Part shown: positions 1-10,267 of the stretch, in pieces
Layout: each line of letters starts with the position of its first letter
How positions within the stretch are numbered: position 1 is the first letter of the stretch
NCBI RefSeq assembly: GCF_001458175.1
Contig: NZ_CYPW01000006.1
Span: forward strand, 170,285 to 234,284
Direction: 5' to 3'
Source: Shimia marina
GTDB taxonomy: Bacteria; Pseudomonadota; Alphaproteobacteria; Rhodobacterales; Rhodobacteraceae
DNA length: 64,000 nt
Notes under the pieces: model-generated
What the model saw: the letters and a program-made list of their open reading frames with translations, nothing else
Database searches by the model: none
What the model was told of the DNA's origin: nothing
Translations under genes and position numbers: made by a program

Positions 1-2
1 TG

Positions 3-3000
3 CCTGACACGGCCGACTGGAGTTATGCCCCGGTCTGGACCCCAAAATTGGCGGCCTGTGAGATTGATGTGGAGGCCGATCTGGCCACGGCGGATCCACA
101 CAGCTGGCTTATTTTTCTTGACCCGTGGGGCACGGGCGCGGCGCTGGCCGCGCGCCTGCGCGAGGCTGGTCAAGATGTGGTGACTGTCACCACATCAGAT
201 GCCTTTGCGGAACTTGGACCAGACAGCTATGCGCTGGCACCAGAGCGGGGGCGGGACGGCTATGACGCCCTGATTCAGAGCCTGATGCGGCGAGGCCGCG
301 TGCCCGATCGGATCCTGCACCTGTGGCTTCTGACCGAAGACGAACGCCATCGCCCCGGATCCAGTTTTTTCCACCGCAATCAGGAACAGGGGCTGATGAG
401 CCTCTTTTTCCTCGCCCAAGCGGTGAGCAGTGAAAACTTGCCCACGCCGCTGCACATCACCACGGTCACCTCCGGTGCGGTTCAGACCCGCAAAGAGCCG
501 CTGCCCTATCCGGAGAAGGCGACGGTTCTGGGGGCGGTACAGGTGATTGGGCGCGAGTTGCCCGGGGTGCGCTGTTCCCTGCTGGATGTGGAGCCGCCCA
601 CGCGCAAATCGCGCGCGGCGCTGGTGGTCAAACTTCTTGAAGAGGTTTTTGCCCCCTCCGAAACACCCGCCCAAGCCTCCATCGCAGCCTGGCGCGGCGA
701 GAAGCGGTTTGAGCGGGGCTATCGCAAGGTGACGCTGGAGGGGCCATCCCCAGACACCGCCCAAGACACCGCACAGATGCCCGCCTGGAAAAAGGGGGGG
801 ACCTATCTGATCACCGGGGGATTTGGCGGCATTGGTCTGACGCTGGCAGAGCGGATGATCCGGGACGCCGGGGCCAATGTGGTATTGCTGGCGCGGGAGG
901 CATTGCCGCCGCGCGCAGATTGGGCGCGCCACCTGAAGAGCCACGCGCCGCAGGACCGGATCGCGCAGCGTATCCGCGCCGTAGAGCGGTTGGAAAGCCT
1001 TGGGGGAAAGGTGCTCCCGCTGGCAGCAGACGTCTGCAACCTTGATGAGATGACAGAGGCTGTGGCACAGGCCCGCGCCGCTTTTGGCCAGATAGATGGC
1101 GTGGTGCATGCCGCAGGTGTGATTGAGGATGGTCCGCTTCTGAGCAAGACCTCCGCCACAATTGAGGACGTTCTGGCCCCCAAGTTACATGGCACAGAGG
1201 TGCTGGCGCAGCTGTTCCCGGATGGGGCGCTGGACTGGCTGGTGCTGTTTGCCTCCTCCTCCACGGCGACGGCCCCGGCGGGGCAGATCGACTATGTGGC
1301 GGCCAATGCCTATCTGAACGCCTACGCGCAGGCGCGACAGGGTGGCAAGACCCGCGTCTGTGCCATCAATTGGGGCCTGTGGGCAGAGGTTGGCATGGCG
1401 GCCGAGGCTGTGGCAGCGCGGCAGGGCCATGGGCTGGACACTGCGACCACAGAGATTGATGCTCCCCTGTTGCAGAAGGCCGGGTTTGATGGCGCAGGCA
1501 ACCGCATCTTCCTCAGTCGTCTGACGGCGACGGATTGGCTTTTGGATGAGCACCGCACCCGGGATGGGGATGCGGTGATGCCGGGCACGGGCTATATTGC
1601 CCTGGCCTATGAGGCGCTCAAAGCTCAAGGGGAAACCGCACCTTTTGCGCTTCAGGATCTGGTGTTTTTGCGCCCCCTGCATGTGGCAGAGCACGCGGAG
1701 GCCACAGTGAAGCTGCGCATGATCCGCTCTGAAGAAGGCTATCATCTGCAGGTGCAGAGCGCGGTGCCGTTTGAGGGTCAGGCTGGCTGGCAGACCCATG
1801 CAGAGGCGCGGATGTGTCCCGCGCCACAGATGCCTTCCGCGCCTTTGAGGCTGGCAGAGATCAAGGACCGTTGCCCGATACAGCAAAACGGTTTTGGCAG
1901 CGCATTGGCGGCCCCGCAGGAGGCGCATATGCGGTTTGGGCCACGCTGGCAGGTGTTGCGCGAAACGGCGTTTGGCACCGGCGAGGGGCTCGCACGGTTG
2001 TCACTGGACAGCGCCGCGCAGGCCGATGGGCTGCAGCTGCATCCGGGCCTTTTGGACATTGCCACCGGCTGGGCGATGGATCTGATCCCCGGCTATGCGC
2101 AGGGGCATCTTTGGGTGCCTGTGGGCTATGGCCGTATGACCCGGCACCATGATTTACCAGAGGAGGTGTTCAGCCATGTACGCCTCACCGGAGGCAGCAG
2201 TGCTGAGGGCACAGCACGGTTTGACGTTTGGCTGAGTGGGGCGGATGGGCAGATTTGCGTCACGGTGGAAGGTCTGTCGCTGCGGCAGGTCGCAAGCGCG
2301 GCGGGTTTTGCCAAAGCGCAACCGCTGAGCCGGGCTGAAGTGACCTTTGAGGGGGGCGGAGCACAGGCCCCGCTGTCGGCCGCTGAAACGCGACTGGCGC
2401 ATAATCTGTCACAAGGGATCCCACCATCGGAGGGTGCGGCCTTGTTTGAGGCGGCGTTGCGCACAGAGCGGCCTGTGGTGGTGATTTCCTCGCTGGATCT
2501 GCCCGCGCTGATCACCCAAAGCGCGGCGGGACCGGAAACACAGGCTGGCCCCTCTCAGAGCTTTGAGCGGCCCGAGCTTGAGACGGATTATGTTGCGCCG
2601 GAAACGGATATTCAGCGTGTGCTGGCGGGCTTCTGGCAGGAGCTGTTGGGCGTGGATCAGGTGGGCATCCGCGACAGTTTCTTTGATCTGGGAGGCCACA
2701 GTCTGATTGCGGTGCGCCTGTTTGCCATGGTCAAAAAAGCCTGGGCGGTGGAGTTCCCGATCTCGGTGCTGTTTGAAGCGCCCACCATTGAAGCCTGCGC
2801 TGGCCTGATCGCGGATCGGGTGGGGGATGCCCCGTCTGGCCAAAGCCAGACCGCGCCGGGTGAAGGCGCCGCGCCGGACGGCGGGGCGTCTGAAACAGGC
2901 GCGCCCGCCCATGCTGCGCGGGGCAGCCGGTTCACCCATCTGGTGCCCATGCACCAAGGCGAAGGCGGCGCGCGCAGGCCGTTTTTCCTTGTGGCGGGCA

Positions 3001-3788
3001 TGTTTGGCAATGTGCTCAACCTGCGCCATCTGGCCCATTTGATTGGGGCGGACCGGCCCTTTTATGGCCTGCAGGCACGCGGGCTTTTTGGCGATGCCAC
3101 GCCGCATGACGATCTGGTGCAGGCCGCAACAGACTATATCGCAGAGATCAAACAGGTGCAGCCAGAAGGACCTTATCTGCTTGGGGGCTTCTCCGGGGGC
3201 GGCATCACCGCCTATGAGATCGCCCATCAGCTGGAGGCACAGGGCGATGTGGTGGCCTTGGTGGCATTACTGGACACGCCGCTGCCGGTGCGCCGCCCGT
3301 TGTCACGGCAGGACCGGATGCGCATTCAGATGCAGGAGCTCAAATCCAAGGGGGTGGCCTATCCGCTGATCTGGGCGAAGAACCGCATGGCCTGGGAGAT
3401 CCAGAAGCGTCGGCCTGCGGCGGCCACAGAGGGTGAGGCGCAGGGGCAGCAGTTCCATGATGCCGAGATCGAAGCGGCGTTTTTACGCGCCGTGGCGCAA
3501 TACCCCATGCGACCCTGGCAGGGCAATCTGGTGCTCTTCCGCCCGCCGCTGCAAGGTAAATGGGATATGGGAGATGGCCGTCTGGTGGATGCGGATCGGG
3601 CCTATGTGTTTCACGACAACGACTGGCGGCAATGGGTGCCGGATGTGGCGGTATTTGAGGTGCCCGGCGATCATGACAGCATGGTTTTAGAACCCAATGT
3701 GCGGGTGCTGGCCACGCGGATGAAAAAGGTGATTTCTGCAGCCGAGACCAAGACCGCACAGCACCCGCATCAGGAGGCCGCAGAATGA
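3..3788 (+). CDS. Type I polyketide synthase, C-terminal part (KR-DH-ACP-TE), cut by window edge
   Basis: Cytoplasmic modular polyketide synthase. The frame is open from base 3 with no convincing start, so the N-terminal KS/AT region lies outside the window. Domains seen in order: a ketoreductase with the NADPH motif GGFGGIG near nt 810-835 and the catalytic Y-x3-N stretch YVAANAYLN near nt 1290; a dehydratase-like double hot-dog with an H-x4-G-x4-P type motif near nt 1550-1590 (one residue longer than the classic HxxxGxxxxP) and a downstream LLDIA aspartate near nt 2050; an acyl carrier protein with LGGHSL near nt 2685-2705; and a type I thioesterase with GFSGG near nt 3186-3200 and a late GDHDS histidine. 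KR plus DH implies reduction and dehydration of the last extender, and the TE makes this the releasing subunit. Its stop overlaps the next start (ATGA), so the glycosyltransferase is translationally coupled. Domain identities are family inference; the product is unknown. Confidence 0.88.
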   Translation, partial: PDTADWSYAPVWTPKLAACEIDVEADLATADPHSWLIFLDPWGTGAALAARLREAGQDVVTVTTSDAFAELGPDSYALAPERGRDGYDALIQSLMRRGRVPDRILHLWLLTEDERHRPGSSFFHRNQEQGLMSLFFLAQAVSSENLPTPLHITTVTSGAVQTRKEPLPYPEKATVLGAVQVIGRELPGVRCSLLDVEPPTRKSRAALVVKLLEEVFAPSETPAQASIAAWRGEKRFERGYRKVTLEGPSPDTAQDTAQMPAWKKGGTYLITGGFGGIGLTLAERMIRDAGANVVLLAREALPPRADWARHLKSHAPQDRIAQRIRAVERLESLGGKVLPLAADVCNLDEMTEAVAQARAAFGQIDGVVHAAGVIEDGPLLSKTSATIEDVLAPKLHGTEVLAQLFPDGALDWLVLFASSSTATAPAGQIDYVAANAYLNAYAQARQGGKTRVCAINWGLWAEVGMAAEAVAARQGHGLDTATTEIDAPLLQKAGFDGAGNRIFLSRLTATDWLLDEHRTRDGDAVMPGTGYIALAYEALKAQGETAPFALQDLVFLRPLHVAEHAEATVKLRMIRSEEGYHLQVQSAVPFEGQAGWQTHAEARMCPAPQMPSAPLRLAEIKDRCPIQQNGFGSALAAPQEAHMRFGPRWQVLRETAFGTGEGLARLSLDSAAQADGLQLHPGLLDIATGWAMDLIPGYAQGHLWVPVGYGRMTRHHDLPEEVFSHVRLTGGSSAEGTARFDVWLSGADGQICVTVEGLSLRQVASAAGFAKAQPLSRAEVTFEGGGAQAPLSAAETRLAHNLSQGIPPSEGAALFEAALRTERPVVVISSLDLPALITQSAAGPETQAGPSQSFERPELETDYVAPETDIQRVLAGFWQELLGVDQVGIRDSFFDLGGHSLIAVRLFAMVKKAWAVEFPISVLFEAPTIEACAGLIADRVGDAPSGQSQTAPGEGAAPDGGASETGAPAHAARGSRFTHLVPMHQGEGGARRPFFLVAGMFGNVLNLRHLAHLIGADRPFYGLQARGLFGDATPHDDLVQAATDYIAEIKQVQPEGPYLLGGFSGGGITAYEIAHQLEAQGDVVALVALLDTPLPVRRPLSRQDRMRIQMQELKSKGVAYPLIWAKNRMAWEIQKRRPAAATEGEAQGQQFHDAEIEAAFLRAVAQYPMRPWQGNLVLFRPPLQGKWDMGDGRLVDADRAYVFHDNDWRQWVPDVAVFEVPGDHDSMVLEPNVRVLATRMKKVISAAETKTAQHPHQEAAE

Positions 3789-4807
3789 GCGCCCCCACTC
3801 TTCTCACCGTGATTTTGAACTGGCGCACGCCACAGATGACCCTGAAAGCGGCGGAGGCGGCCGCGCGGGAAATGGCCGGGATCGACGGGCAGATCGTCAT
3901 TGTCGATAATGACAGCGGGGACGGCTCCTTTGCGCAGATGCGCGACGCCCTTGCCGCAGCTGATTGGACTGAGAACCACGCAGGCCCGCCTGTGCAGGTT
4001 GTGCAATCCGGCCACAATGGCGGCTTTGGTGCGGGCAATAATTTTGGCATCCGTCACGGGCTGGCGCAGCGGGATTTTGACTTTGTCTATATCCTCAACT
4101 CCGATGCTTTCCCCGATGCGGGCAGTCTGCGCGCCCTGATGGATCACCTGACCCATACCCCCACCTGTGGCTTTGCGGGATCTTATATTCATGGCGAAGA
4201 CGGCATACCGCATCTGACCGCCTTTCGCTTTCCCTCGATCTGGGGCGCGCTGGAAGGCGCGGCGCGGATCGGGCTGATCAGCCGACTTCTGCACCGTCAT
4301 ATCGTGCCTTTGCCCATCCCCGCGGAAACCACGCGGGTGGATTGGTTGGCCGGAGCCTCAATCATGATGCGGCGCGCGGTGCTCGAAGAGATCGGCCTGT
4401 TTGATGAGCGCTTCTTCCTGTATTTTGAGGAAACCGATCTCTGCCTGCGCGCCCGGCGCGCCGGATGGCACACCGATTATGTGCGCAGCAGCGCGGTGAC
4501 CCACATCGGCTCTGTCTCTACCGGCATGAAACAGTGGCAGCGTATTCCCCAGTATTGGCTGGACAGCCGCCTCTATTACTTCCGCAAGAACCATGGGCGT
4601 CTCTCCGCTGCGCTGGCAACGCTGGCGCATCTTGTCGGCCATCTGCTCTGGCAGTTGCGGCGTCTCATCGGGCGCAAACCGGCGCGGGATCCGCATCTGT
4701 TTGGCTGGGACATGACACGCCATTATCTGCGCGCGCTGGTGCAGCGGACACCCCCTGCATCCCACCAAACACCGACAGTGCCCCTACGCAAGGAGGCAAA
4801 ATCATGA
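3785..4807 (+). CDS. Family 2 glycosyltransferase (rhamnosyltransferase-like)
   Basis: Predicted cytoplasmic GT-A fold glycosyltransferase of 340 aa. The N-terminus has the GT2 nucleotide-sugar signature VILNWRT and later VDNDSGDGS, then GHNGGFGAGNN and the metal-binding region ILNSDAFPD. A WLAGASIMMRR segment and FDERFFLYFEETDLC follow, which is typical of rhamnosyltransferase-like GT2 enzymes. The start overlaps the PKS stop, and the stop overlaps the NRPS start, both as ATGA, so all three should be translated in step. That coupling suggests glycosylation of the PKS/NRPS product, or incorporation of the product into the polysaccharide made by the following genes. The sugar donor cannot be told from sequence. 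Confidence 0.88.
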   Translation: MSAPTLLTVILNWRTPQMTLKAAEAAAREMAGIDGQIVIVDNDSGDGSFAQMRDALAAADWTENHAGPPVQVVQSGHNGGFGAGNNFGIRHGLAQRDFDFVYILNSDAFPDAGSLRALMDHLTHTPTCGFAGSYIHGEDGIPHLTAFRFPSIWGALEGAARIGLISRLLHRHIVPLPIPAETTRVDWLAGASIMMRRAVLEEIGLFDERFFLYFEETDLCLRARRAGWHTDYVRSSAVTHIGSVSTGMKQWQRIPQYWLDSRLYYFRKNHGRLSAALATLAHLVGHLLWQLRRLIGRKPARDPHLFGWDMTRHYLRALVQRTPPASHQTPTVPLRKEAKS

Positions 4808-7800
4808 GCCTTGATACCTTCAGCCAAACCGCGCCGATGTCTGCGGCGATGATCGGCAATGAAAGCCTGCTGATCCAATGCGCCACCCTGTGGCAGGACA
4901 TGGGGCATGAGTTGATCGCCGTGGTGACACGCGCGCCTGAGCTGACCCTCTGGGCGCAGGATCAGGGCCTGCGGGTGATTTCATCAGATGCCGATATTGC
5001 AGGGGAGTTGCTGGGCGCGCGGTTTGACTGGCTGTTGAGTGTGGCCAATCTTGACATGCTCCCGGAGGCCTTGCTGAAACTGCCTGCCAAAGGTGCGGTG
5101 AATTTTCATGATGGCCCGCTTCCGCGCTATGCGGGCGTCAATGCCCCGGTCTGGGCGCGGCTCCATCAGGAACCCCGCCACGGCATCACCTGGCATAAGA
5201 TGGAAAGGGACGCGGACACCGGCGAGATTGTCGTCCAGCGTATGTTTGACGTCAGCCAGAATGATACCGCTCTGACGCTGAACACCAAATGTTATGCCGC
5301 CGCCATCGACAGTTTTCCGGAGGTGATCCGCGCGCTTGGCGAGGGCTTGCCAGACTGTCGGACACAGGATTTCAGTCAACGCAGCTACTACAGCCGCGCC
5401 CAGCGTCCAGCCGGGGCCGCGCGGCTGGACTTTCGCCATGATGCACAGGAGGTGGTGGCGCTGATCCGGGCGCTGGATCATGGCAGCTATTTCAACCCGC
5501 TTTGGGCCCCCAAATTTGTCGCCGCCGGGCGTGTGCTGCTGACAAACACCGCAGCTGTGGCGGAGAGTGCTGGGCATGGGGAGCCCGGTGCGGTTCTGCA
5601 GGTCTCCGATCAGCAGGTCACCGTGGCCTGTGGCCGGGGCGCTGTGGTGCTGGGTGGGTTGACCGATGCCAACGGTGTGGCCGTGACGGCGGATCAGGTG
5701 ATCCGCGCCGGTGAACGCCTGCCCTTGCTGGACAAAGCCGCCACGGAGAGCCTCAGCGCCACCATGACAGGTATTGCCAAGGCCGAGGCCTATTGGCGGG
5801 CGCGGCTGGCAGAGTATGTGCCCGCCAGCCTGCCGCTGATCCGGGACGGTGGCGAGCTTACAGACATGCGGCAGGTGCCGCTGAAAATTTCAGAGACTCC
5901 CTCCAAGAGTATCCTGACCGCGGTGGCCCTCTGGGCGCTGCGGTCGGGCCTTCCGGAGGTGTGTGACGTCGCCTATCGTGGTGCGACACATCCGCAGGCC
6001 GCGGGCCTTCTGTCCCCCTGGGTGCCTTTGCGCCTTGGGGTAGAGCTGTTGCAGGGTACGGTGGCAGACGCCCATGCGGCCATGTCTGCGCGCTGTGATG
6101 ATGTTGAGCGCCAAGGCAGTTTTGCCAGCGATCTGATTGCCCGGGATCCAAACCTTGCGCCACTGACCATGCCGGATCTGGCCGTCAGCATGGGCGCCAT
6201 CGCCGCCCCTATTGAGGGCGCGGCCCTGACCGTTGCCATTGGGGTCTCTGGTGCGGTGCTGCATTATGATGCGGCGCGGATCACGCCGGATCATGCAGAT
6301 CGTCTGGCTGCGCGTTTGACGCTTGCCTGTGAGGAGATCACCACCAAAACCCATGTGAAAGACATTGCGGTTTTGCCAGAGGCTGAGCGCGCAGAGGTGC
6401 TCACCCATTGGAATGTCACAGAAGCGCCTTTTGAAGCGGATGTCACCATGGCGGCGCAGTTTGAGGCGCAGGTTGTAAAAACACCGGACGCGCCTGCGCT
6501 GATCTTTGGGCATGACAGCCTGAGCTATGCTGAACTCAATGCGCGCGCCAATCGTGCCGCGCATGTGCTGCGCGAGATGGGCGTGACGCGGGGCGCGCTT
6601 GTGGGGCTTTGCCTGCGACGCTCTCCCGATCTGGTGGTGGCGGCGCTCGCGATCCTGAAAGCCGGGGGGGCCTATGTGCCGATGGACCCGAGCTACCCTG
6701 CGGAGCGTCTGGCGCATTACCTGAGTGACAGCGGCTGTGCCGTGATCGTGACACAGGCGGCTTTGGCAGGAGAGCTGCCCGCGCATGACGCGCAGTTGCT
6801 TGAGATGGACCGGGACGCGCGGCTTGGCACCGCGCCCAGTGACACGCCAGATCCCCTCACCACCGGCGCGGATCTCGCCTATCTGATCTACACCTCCGGC
6901 TCTACCGGCACGCCCAAGGGTGTGATGGTCACCCATGGCAATGTGGCCAATTTCTTTGCCGGGATGGATACCCGCGTGCCGCATCAGGCCGGAGACACAT
7001 GGATGGCGGTCACTTCGCTGTCGTTTGATATTTCGGTGCTCGAACTCTTCTGGACCTTGTCGCGGGGTTTCAAGCTGGTGCTGTCAGGCGATGAGACCAC
7101 CACGCAGATTTCCAATGGGCGGTTGCCCGCAGCCGCAGGTGGTATGGATTTCTCGCTCTATTACTGGGGCAATGATGATGGGCAGGGCAGCAAGAAATAT
7201 GAGCTTCTGCTGGAGGGGGCCAAATTTGCCGATGCGCATGGGTTCTGCGCGGTCTGGACGCCAGAGCGGCATTTCCACGCCTTTGGTGGGCCCTATCCCA
7301 ACCCTTCGGTGACCGGGGCCGCCGTGGCGGCGGTGACGAAGCACATTGGGGTGCGGGCTGGCTCCTGTGTCTCGCCGCTGCATCACACCGCGCGCATTGC
7401 GGAAGAATGGGCGGTGATCGACAATCTGACCAATGGGCGGGCTGGGCTGGCGATTGCCAGCGGCTGGCAACCGGATGATTTTATCCTGCGACCGGAAAAC
7501 ACGCCGCCTGCGAATAAAACGGCGATGTTTGCGCAGATGGAAGATCTGCGCCGTCTGTGGCGTGGAGAGGAGGTGGCTTTCCCCAAGAAAGACGGCAACC
7601 TGCATCCGGTGCTGACACAGCCACGCCCGGTGTCCAAAGAGCTGCCGCTGTGGGTGACCACGGCGGGCAATCCGGAGACCTGGAAAGAGGCGGGGCGCAA
7701 TGGCTGCCATGTGCTGACACATTTGTTGGGGCAAAGCGTGGAAGAGGTCGGCGAGAAGATCGCGCTCTATCACGATGCGCTGCGCGCAGCCGGGCATGAC

Positions 7801-9465
7801 CCCAAGGATTTCACTGTCACGCTGATGCTGCATTCCTTTCTGGCAGAGGATCGCGACACTGCGCGCGAGATCGCACGGGAGCCGATGAAAGATTACCTGC
7901 GCTCTGCGGCCGGGTTGATCAAAAGCTATGCCTGGGCCTTTCCCGCGTTCAAGAAGCCCGAAGGGGTGAACAACGCCTTTGAGCTGGATCTGGGCAGCCT
8001 GAGCGAAGAGGAGCTTGAAGGCATTCTGGATTTTGCCTTTCAGCGCTATTTTGAGGACAGCGGCCTGTTTGGCACGGTGGAGGATGCGCTGGACCGGGTG
8101 GAGCAGGTCAAGCGCATTGGGGTGACAGAGATTGCCTGTCTGATTGATTACGGCATCGACAGCGCCACGGTGCTTGACGGGCTGAAACCGCTGGCAGAGG
8201 TTCTGCGGCGGGCCAATGAGGGCGGGGAGCTGGACCCCGAGGATGTATCAATCGCGGCGCAGATGATCCGGCACGGGGTGAGCCATCTGCAATGCACCCC
8301 GTCGATGGCGCGGCTGTTGAACGACAATGAAGAAGCGCGGTTTGCGCTTGGCGCGGTCAAGCAAATGCTGGTGGGGGGCGAGGCGCTTTCGGGAGCCTTG
8401 GTGGCGGACCTGAACGCCGCGACGGATGCGCAGGTGCAGAATATGTACGGCCCGACGGAGACCACGATCTGGTCCACCACAGCGCAGGCGGATGCGCGCG
8501 AGGGCGTGGCTCAGATCGGTACGCCCATTGCCAATACGCAAGTCTATGTTGTGGATGACGCGCTGGAGCCGGTGCCAGTGGGGGTGGCCGGAGAGCTGTT
8601 GATTGGCGGCGCAGGTGTGACGCGGGGCTACTGGCGGCGCGATGCCTTGACGGCTGAGCGGTTCATTGAGGCACCCTTTGGCACGGGGCGGCTCTATCGC
8701 ACCGGAGATCTGGTGCGTTGGCGCGATGATGCTGCGCTGGATTTTCTGGGGCGTGTGGATCATCAGGTGAAGCTGCGCGGCTACCGGATTGAACTGGGTG
8801 AGATTGAAACCCGTCTGGAAGAGATCGCGGGGGTGGCGCAGGCCGTGGTGATGGCGCGTGAAGAGAGCCCCGGTGATGTGCGGCTGGTGGCCTATCTGCG
8901 CGGGGATGTGCCCGCCGAAGCGGCACTGCGGGCCGCCCTGCGGGCGCAGCTGCCCGCCTTCATGCGGCCCCAGCACTATGTCACGCTGAACAGTTTCCCG
9001 CTGACCCCCAATAAAAAGGTCGACCGCAAGGCCCTGCCTGCGCCGGAAGAAAGCCGCAAGCTCTCCACGCCCAAAGCCGCGCCACAGGAGGTTGCGCCAG
9101 TGGCCAGCGGCGGGGATATGACCAAACTGATCGCCGAAGTCTGGGCCGAGGTGCTTGGCGTGCGCGATGTCGCATTGGGGGACAATTTCTTTGATCTGGG
9201 CGGGCACAGTCTTTTGGCGGTGCAGGCCCATCGCGATATCCGCAGGCGCAGCGGGGCAGAGAAGCTGTCGATCACCGATGTGTTCCGCTTCCCCACTTTG
9301 GGCGCGCTGGCCGGGCGGGTTGAGGCGCTGGTGGGCAGCCCCAAGCCCGAGGATGCCCCGGAGGCCCGCAGCTCTGAGGCGGTCAGCGCACAGGCCACAA
9401 ACCGTGCGGAAACCATAAGCAAACGGCGCGCCATGCGCGCAAGGCGGCGGACGCGGAGCACGTGA
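4804..9465 (+). CDS. NRPS: formyltransferase, condensation remnant, A domain with inserted luciferase-like monooxygenase, PCP
   Basis: Start chosen at the ATG preceded by AAGGAGG and overlapping the upstream stop; this gives 1553 aa. Residues about 1-290 form a methionyl-tRNA-formyltransferase-like domain with NFHDGPLPRY near residue 100 and an aspartate in DADTGEIV near 138. Residues about 320-540 resemble only the C-terminal lobe of a condensation domain (starts YWRARLAE) and lack HHxxxDG. The adenylation domain follows, with core motif A3 (YTSGSTGTPKG, near 700) and A4 (SFDISVLELF). A flavin-dependent luciferase-like monooxygenase of about 350 aa (about 780-1130) is then inserted, after which A5 (YGPTETTIW, near 1212), A8 and A10 resume. 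The carrier protein has LGGHSL with its serine near 1470. This layout is that of the MupA/Atu3671 LLM-containing NRPS group. N-formylation and oxidation of a bound amino acid are inferred; the amino acid is unknown. Confidence 0.87.
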   Translation: MSLDTFSQTAPMSAAMIGNESLLIQCATLWQDMGHELIAVVTRAPELTLWAQDQGLRVISSDADIAGELLGARFDWLLSVANLDMLPEALLKLPAKGAVNFHDGPLPRYAGVNAPVWARLHQEPRHGITWHKMERDADTGEIVVQRMFDVSQNDTALTLNTKCYAAAIDSFPEVIRALGEGLPDCRTQDFSQRSYYSRAQRPAGAARLDFRHDAQEVVALIRALDHGSYFNPLWAPKFVAAGRVLLTNTAAVAESAGHGEPGAVLQVSDQQVTVACGRGAVVLGGLTDANGVAVTADQVIRAGERLPLLDKAATESLSATMTGIAKAEAYWRARLAEYVPASLPLIRDGGELTDMRQVPLKISETPSKSILTAVALWALRSGLPEVCDVAYRGATHPQAAGLLSPWVPLRLGVELLQGTVADAHAAMSARCDDVERQGSFASDLIARDPNLAPLTMPDLAVSMGAIAAPIEGAALTVAIGVSGAVLHYDAARITPDHADRLAARLTLACEEITTKTHVKDIAVLPEAERAEVLTHWNVTEAPFEADVTMAAQFEAQVVKTPDAPALIFGHDSLSYAELNARANRAAHVLREMGVTRGALVGLCLRRSPDLVVAALAILKAGGAYVPMDPSYPAERLAHYLSDSGCAVIVTQAALAGELPAHDAQLLEMDRDARLGTAPSDTPDPLTTGADLAYLIYTSGSTGTPKGVMVTHGNVANFFAGMDTRVPHQAGDTWMAVTSLSFDISVLELFWTLSRGFKLVLSGDETTTQISNGRLPAAAGGMDFSLYYWGNDDGQGSKKYELLLEGAKFADAHGFCAVWTPERHFHAFGGPYPNPSVTGAAVAAVTKHIGVRAGSCVSPLHHTARIAEEWAVIDNLTNGRAGLAIASGWQPDDFILRPENTPPANKTAMFAQMEDLRRLWRGEEVAFPKKDGNLHPVLTQPRPVSKELPLWVTTAGNPETWKEAGRNGCHVLTHLLGQSVEEVGEKIALYHDALRAAGHDPKDFTVTLMLHSFLAEDRDTAREIAREPMKDYLRSAAGLIKSYAWAFPAFKKPEGVNNAFELDLGSLSEEELEGILDFAFQRYFEDSGLFGTVEDALDRVEQVKRIGVTEIACLIDYGIDSATVLDGLKPLAEVLRRANEGGELDPEDVSIAAQMIRHGVSHLQCTPSMARLLNDNEEARFALGAVKQMLVGGEALSGALVADLNAATDAQVQNMYGPTETTIWSTTAQADAREGVAQIGTPIANTQVYVVDDALEPVPVGVAGELLIGGAGVTRGYWRRDALTAERFIEAPFGTGRLYRTGDLVRWRDDAALDFLGRVDHQVKLRGYRIELGEIETRLEEIAGVAQAVVMAREESPGDVRLVAYLRGDVPAEAALRAALRAQLPAFMRPQHYVTLNSFPLTPNKKVDRKALPAPEESRKLSTPKAAPQEVAPVASGGDMTKLIAEVWAEVLGVRDVALGDNFFDLGGHSLLAVQAHRDIRRRSGAEKLSITDVFRFPTLGALAGRVEALVGSPKPEDAPEARSSEAVSAQATNRAETISKRRAMRARRRTRST

Positions 9466-10193
9466 CCCGAGAGATGGGCCATTTGACCGAACTGAAGGCG
9501 CAGACCGAAGCCTGTCTGCCCGAAGGGGTTGTCGTTGCAGTGGCGGATCCGACCACAAAAGATGCGCTGCTCTGGCCTCAAGAAGTGGCGGCAGTGGCCA
9601 AAGCCGTGCCCAAGCGGCGTCTGGAATTTGCCGCCGGGCGGCTGGCGGCACGTCAAGCCATTGCAGAGCTGGGCTGGGGCGCACAGCCTCTGCCTGCACA
9701 AGCGGATCGCACGCCACTCTGGCCCGAAGGGCTCGCCGGGTCGATCAGCCATGACGCCAGCAGCTGTCTTGCCGTTGTTGGCCCTCTTGAGGTCGTGCAT
9801 GCGCTGGGGGTGGACGTAGAACCTAATGCGCCGCTGCCCGAAGATTTGATCCCGGAAATCTGTCGGCCCGACGAGTTGGCGTGGCTGTCAGAGCGCCCGG
9901 CCCCGAAACGGGGCCTGCTGGCACGACAGATTTTTTGTGCCAAAGAGGTCGTATTTAAGGCGCAATTTCCGCTGACTGGGGCCCTGTTTGGCTTTGACAT
10001 ATTGCAGATCACATTCCACCCCCACGGTGGCCGATTTTCCGCGCGTTTCACTGAGCCTGTGCAGGCGATCCCTGCTGGCACTGAGATCCATGGACACTGC
10101 CAAACCACCACAGCACATGTGGTTGCCACTGTGGCGCTTGGGGCGCGGGCGGGTATTGAAAACGCCAATTTCCCCGTTTGCGCCACGCGATGA
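9462..10193 (+). CDS. 4'-phosphopantetheinyl transferase (EntD/Sfp type)
   Basis: Transfers the phosphopantetheine arm from CoA to the carrier-protein serines of PKS and NRPS. Motifs in order: RRLEFAAGRLAAR, GSISHD, the magnesium motif GVDVE, and FCAKEVVFKAQF, matching the EntD-like subgroup of about 240 aa. A GTG start overlaps the NRPS stop (GTGA) and has GGAG six bases upstream; an in-frame ATG at 9474 is the alternative. Placing the activating enzyme directly after the synthases, coupled to them, supports a dedicated role. It also means the cluster does not depend on a housekeeping PPTase. Confidence 0.92.
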   Translation: MTREMGHLTELKAQTEACLPEGVVVAVADPTTKDALLWPQEVAAVAKAVPKRRLEFAAGRLAARQAIAELGWGAQPLPAQADRTPLWPEGLAGSISHDASSCLAVVGPLEVVHALGVDVEPNAPLPEDLIPEICRPDELAWLSERPAPKRGLLARQIFCAKEVVFKAQFPLTGALFGFDILQITFHPHGGRFSARFTEPVQAIPAGTEIHGHCQTTTAHVVATVALGARAGIENANFPVCATR

Positions 10194-10267
10194 CCACATT
10201 GTCTGGCGATAGTCCCATAATAAGAGCGCGGGTGTGAGTCGCGCCGTAGCAGTGTTTGAGGACGGGT

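Noticed and set aside
195-1109. 304-codon open frame opposite the PKS
   Set aside because: Shadow frame of the KR region with Cys/His/Arg-rich composition and no ribosome site.
8248-9717. 489-codon open frame on the minus strand
   Set aside because: Antisense to the NRPS adenylation/carrier region in high-G+C DNA; its sequence has no domain features while the plus frame has all core motifs.
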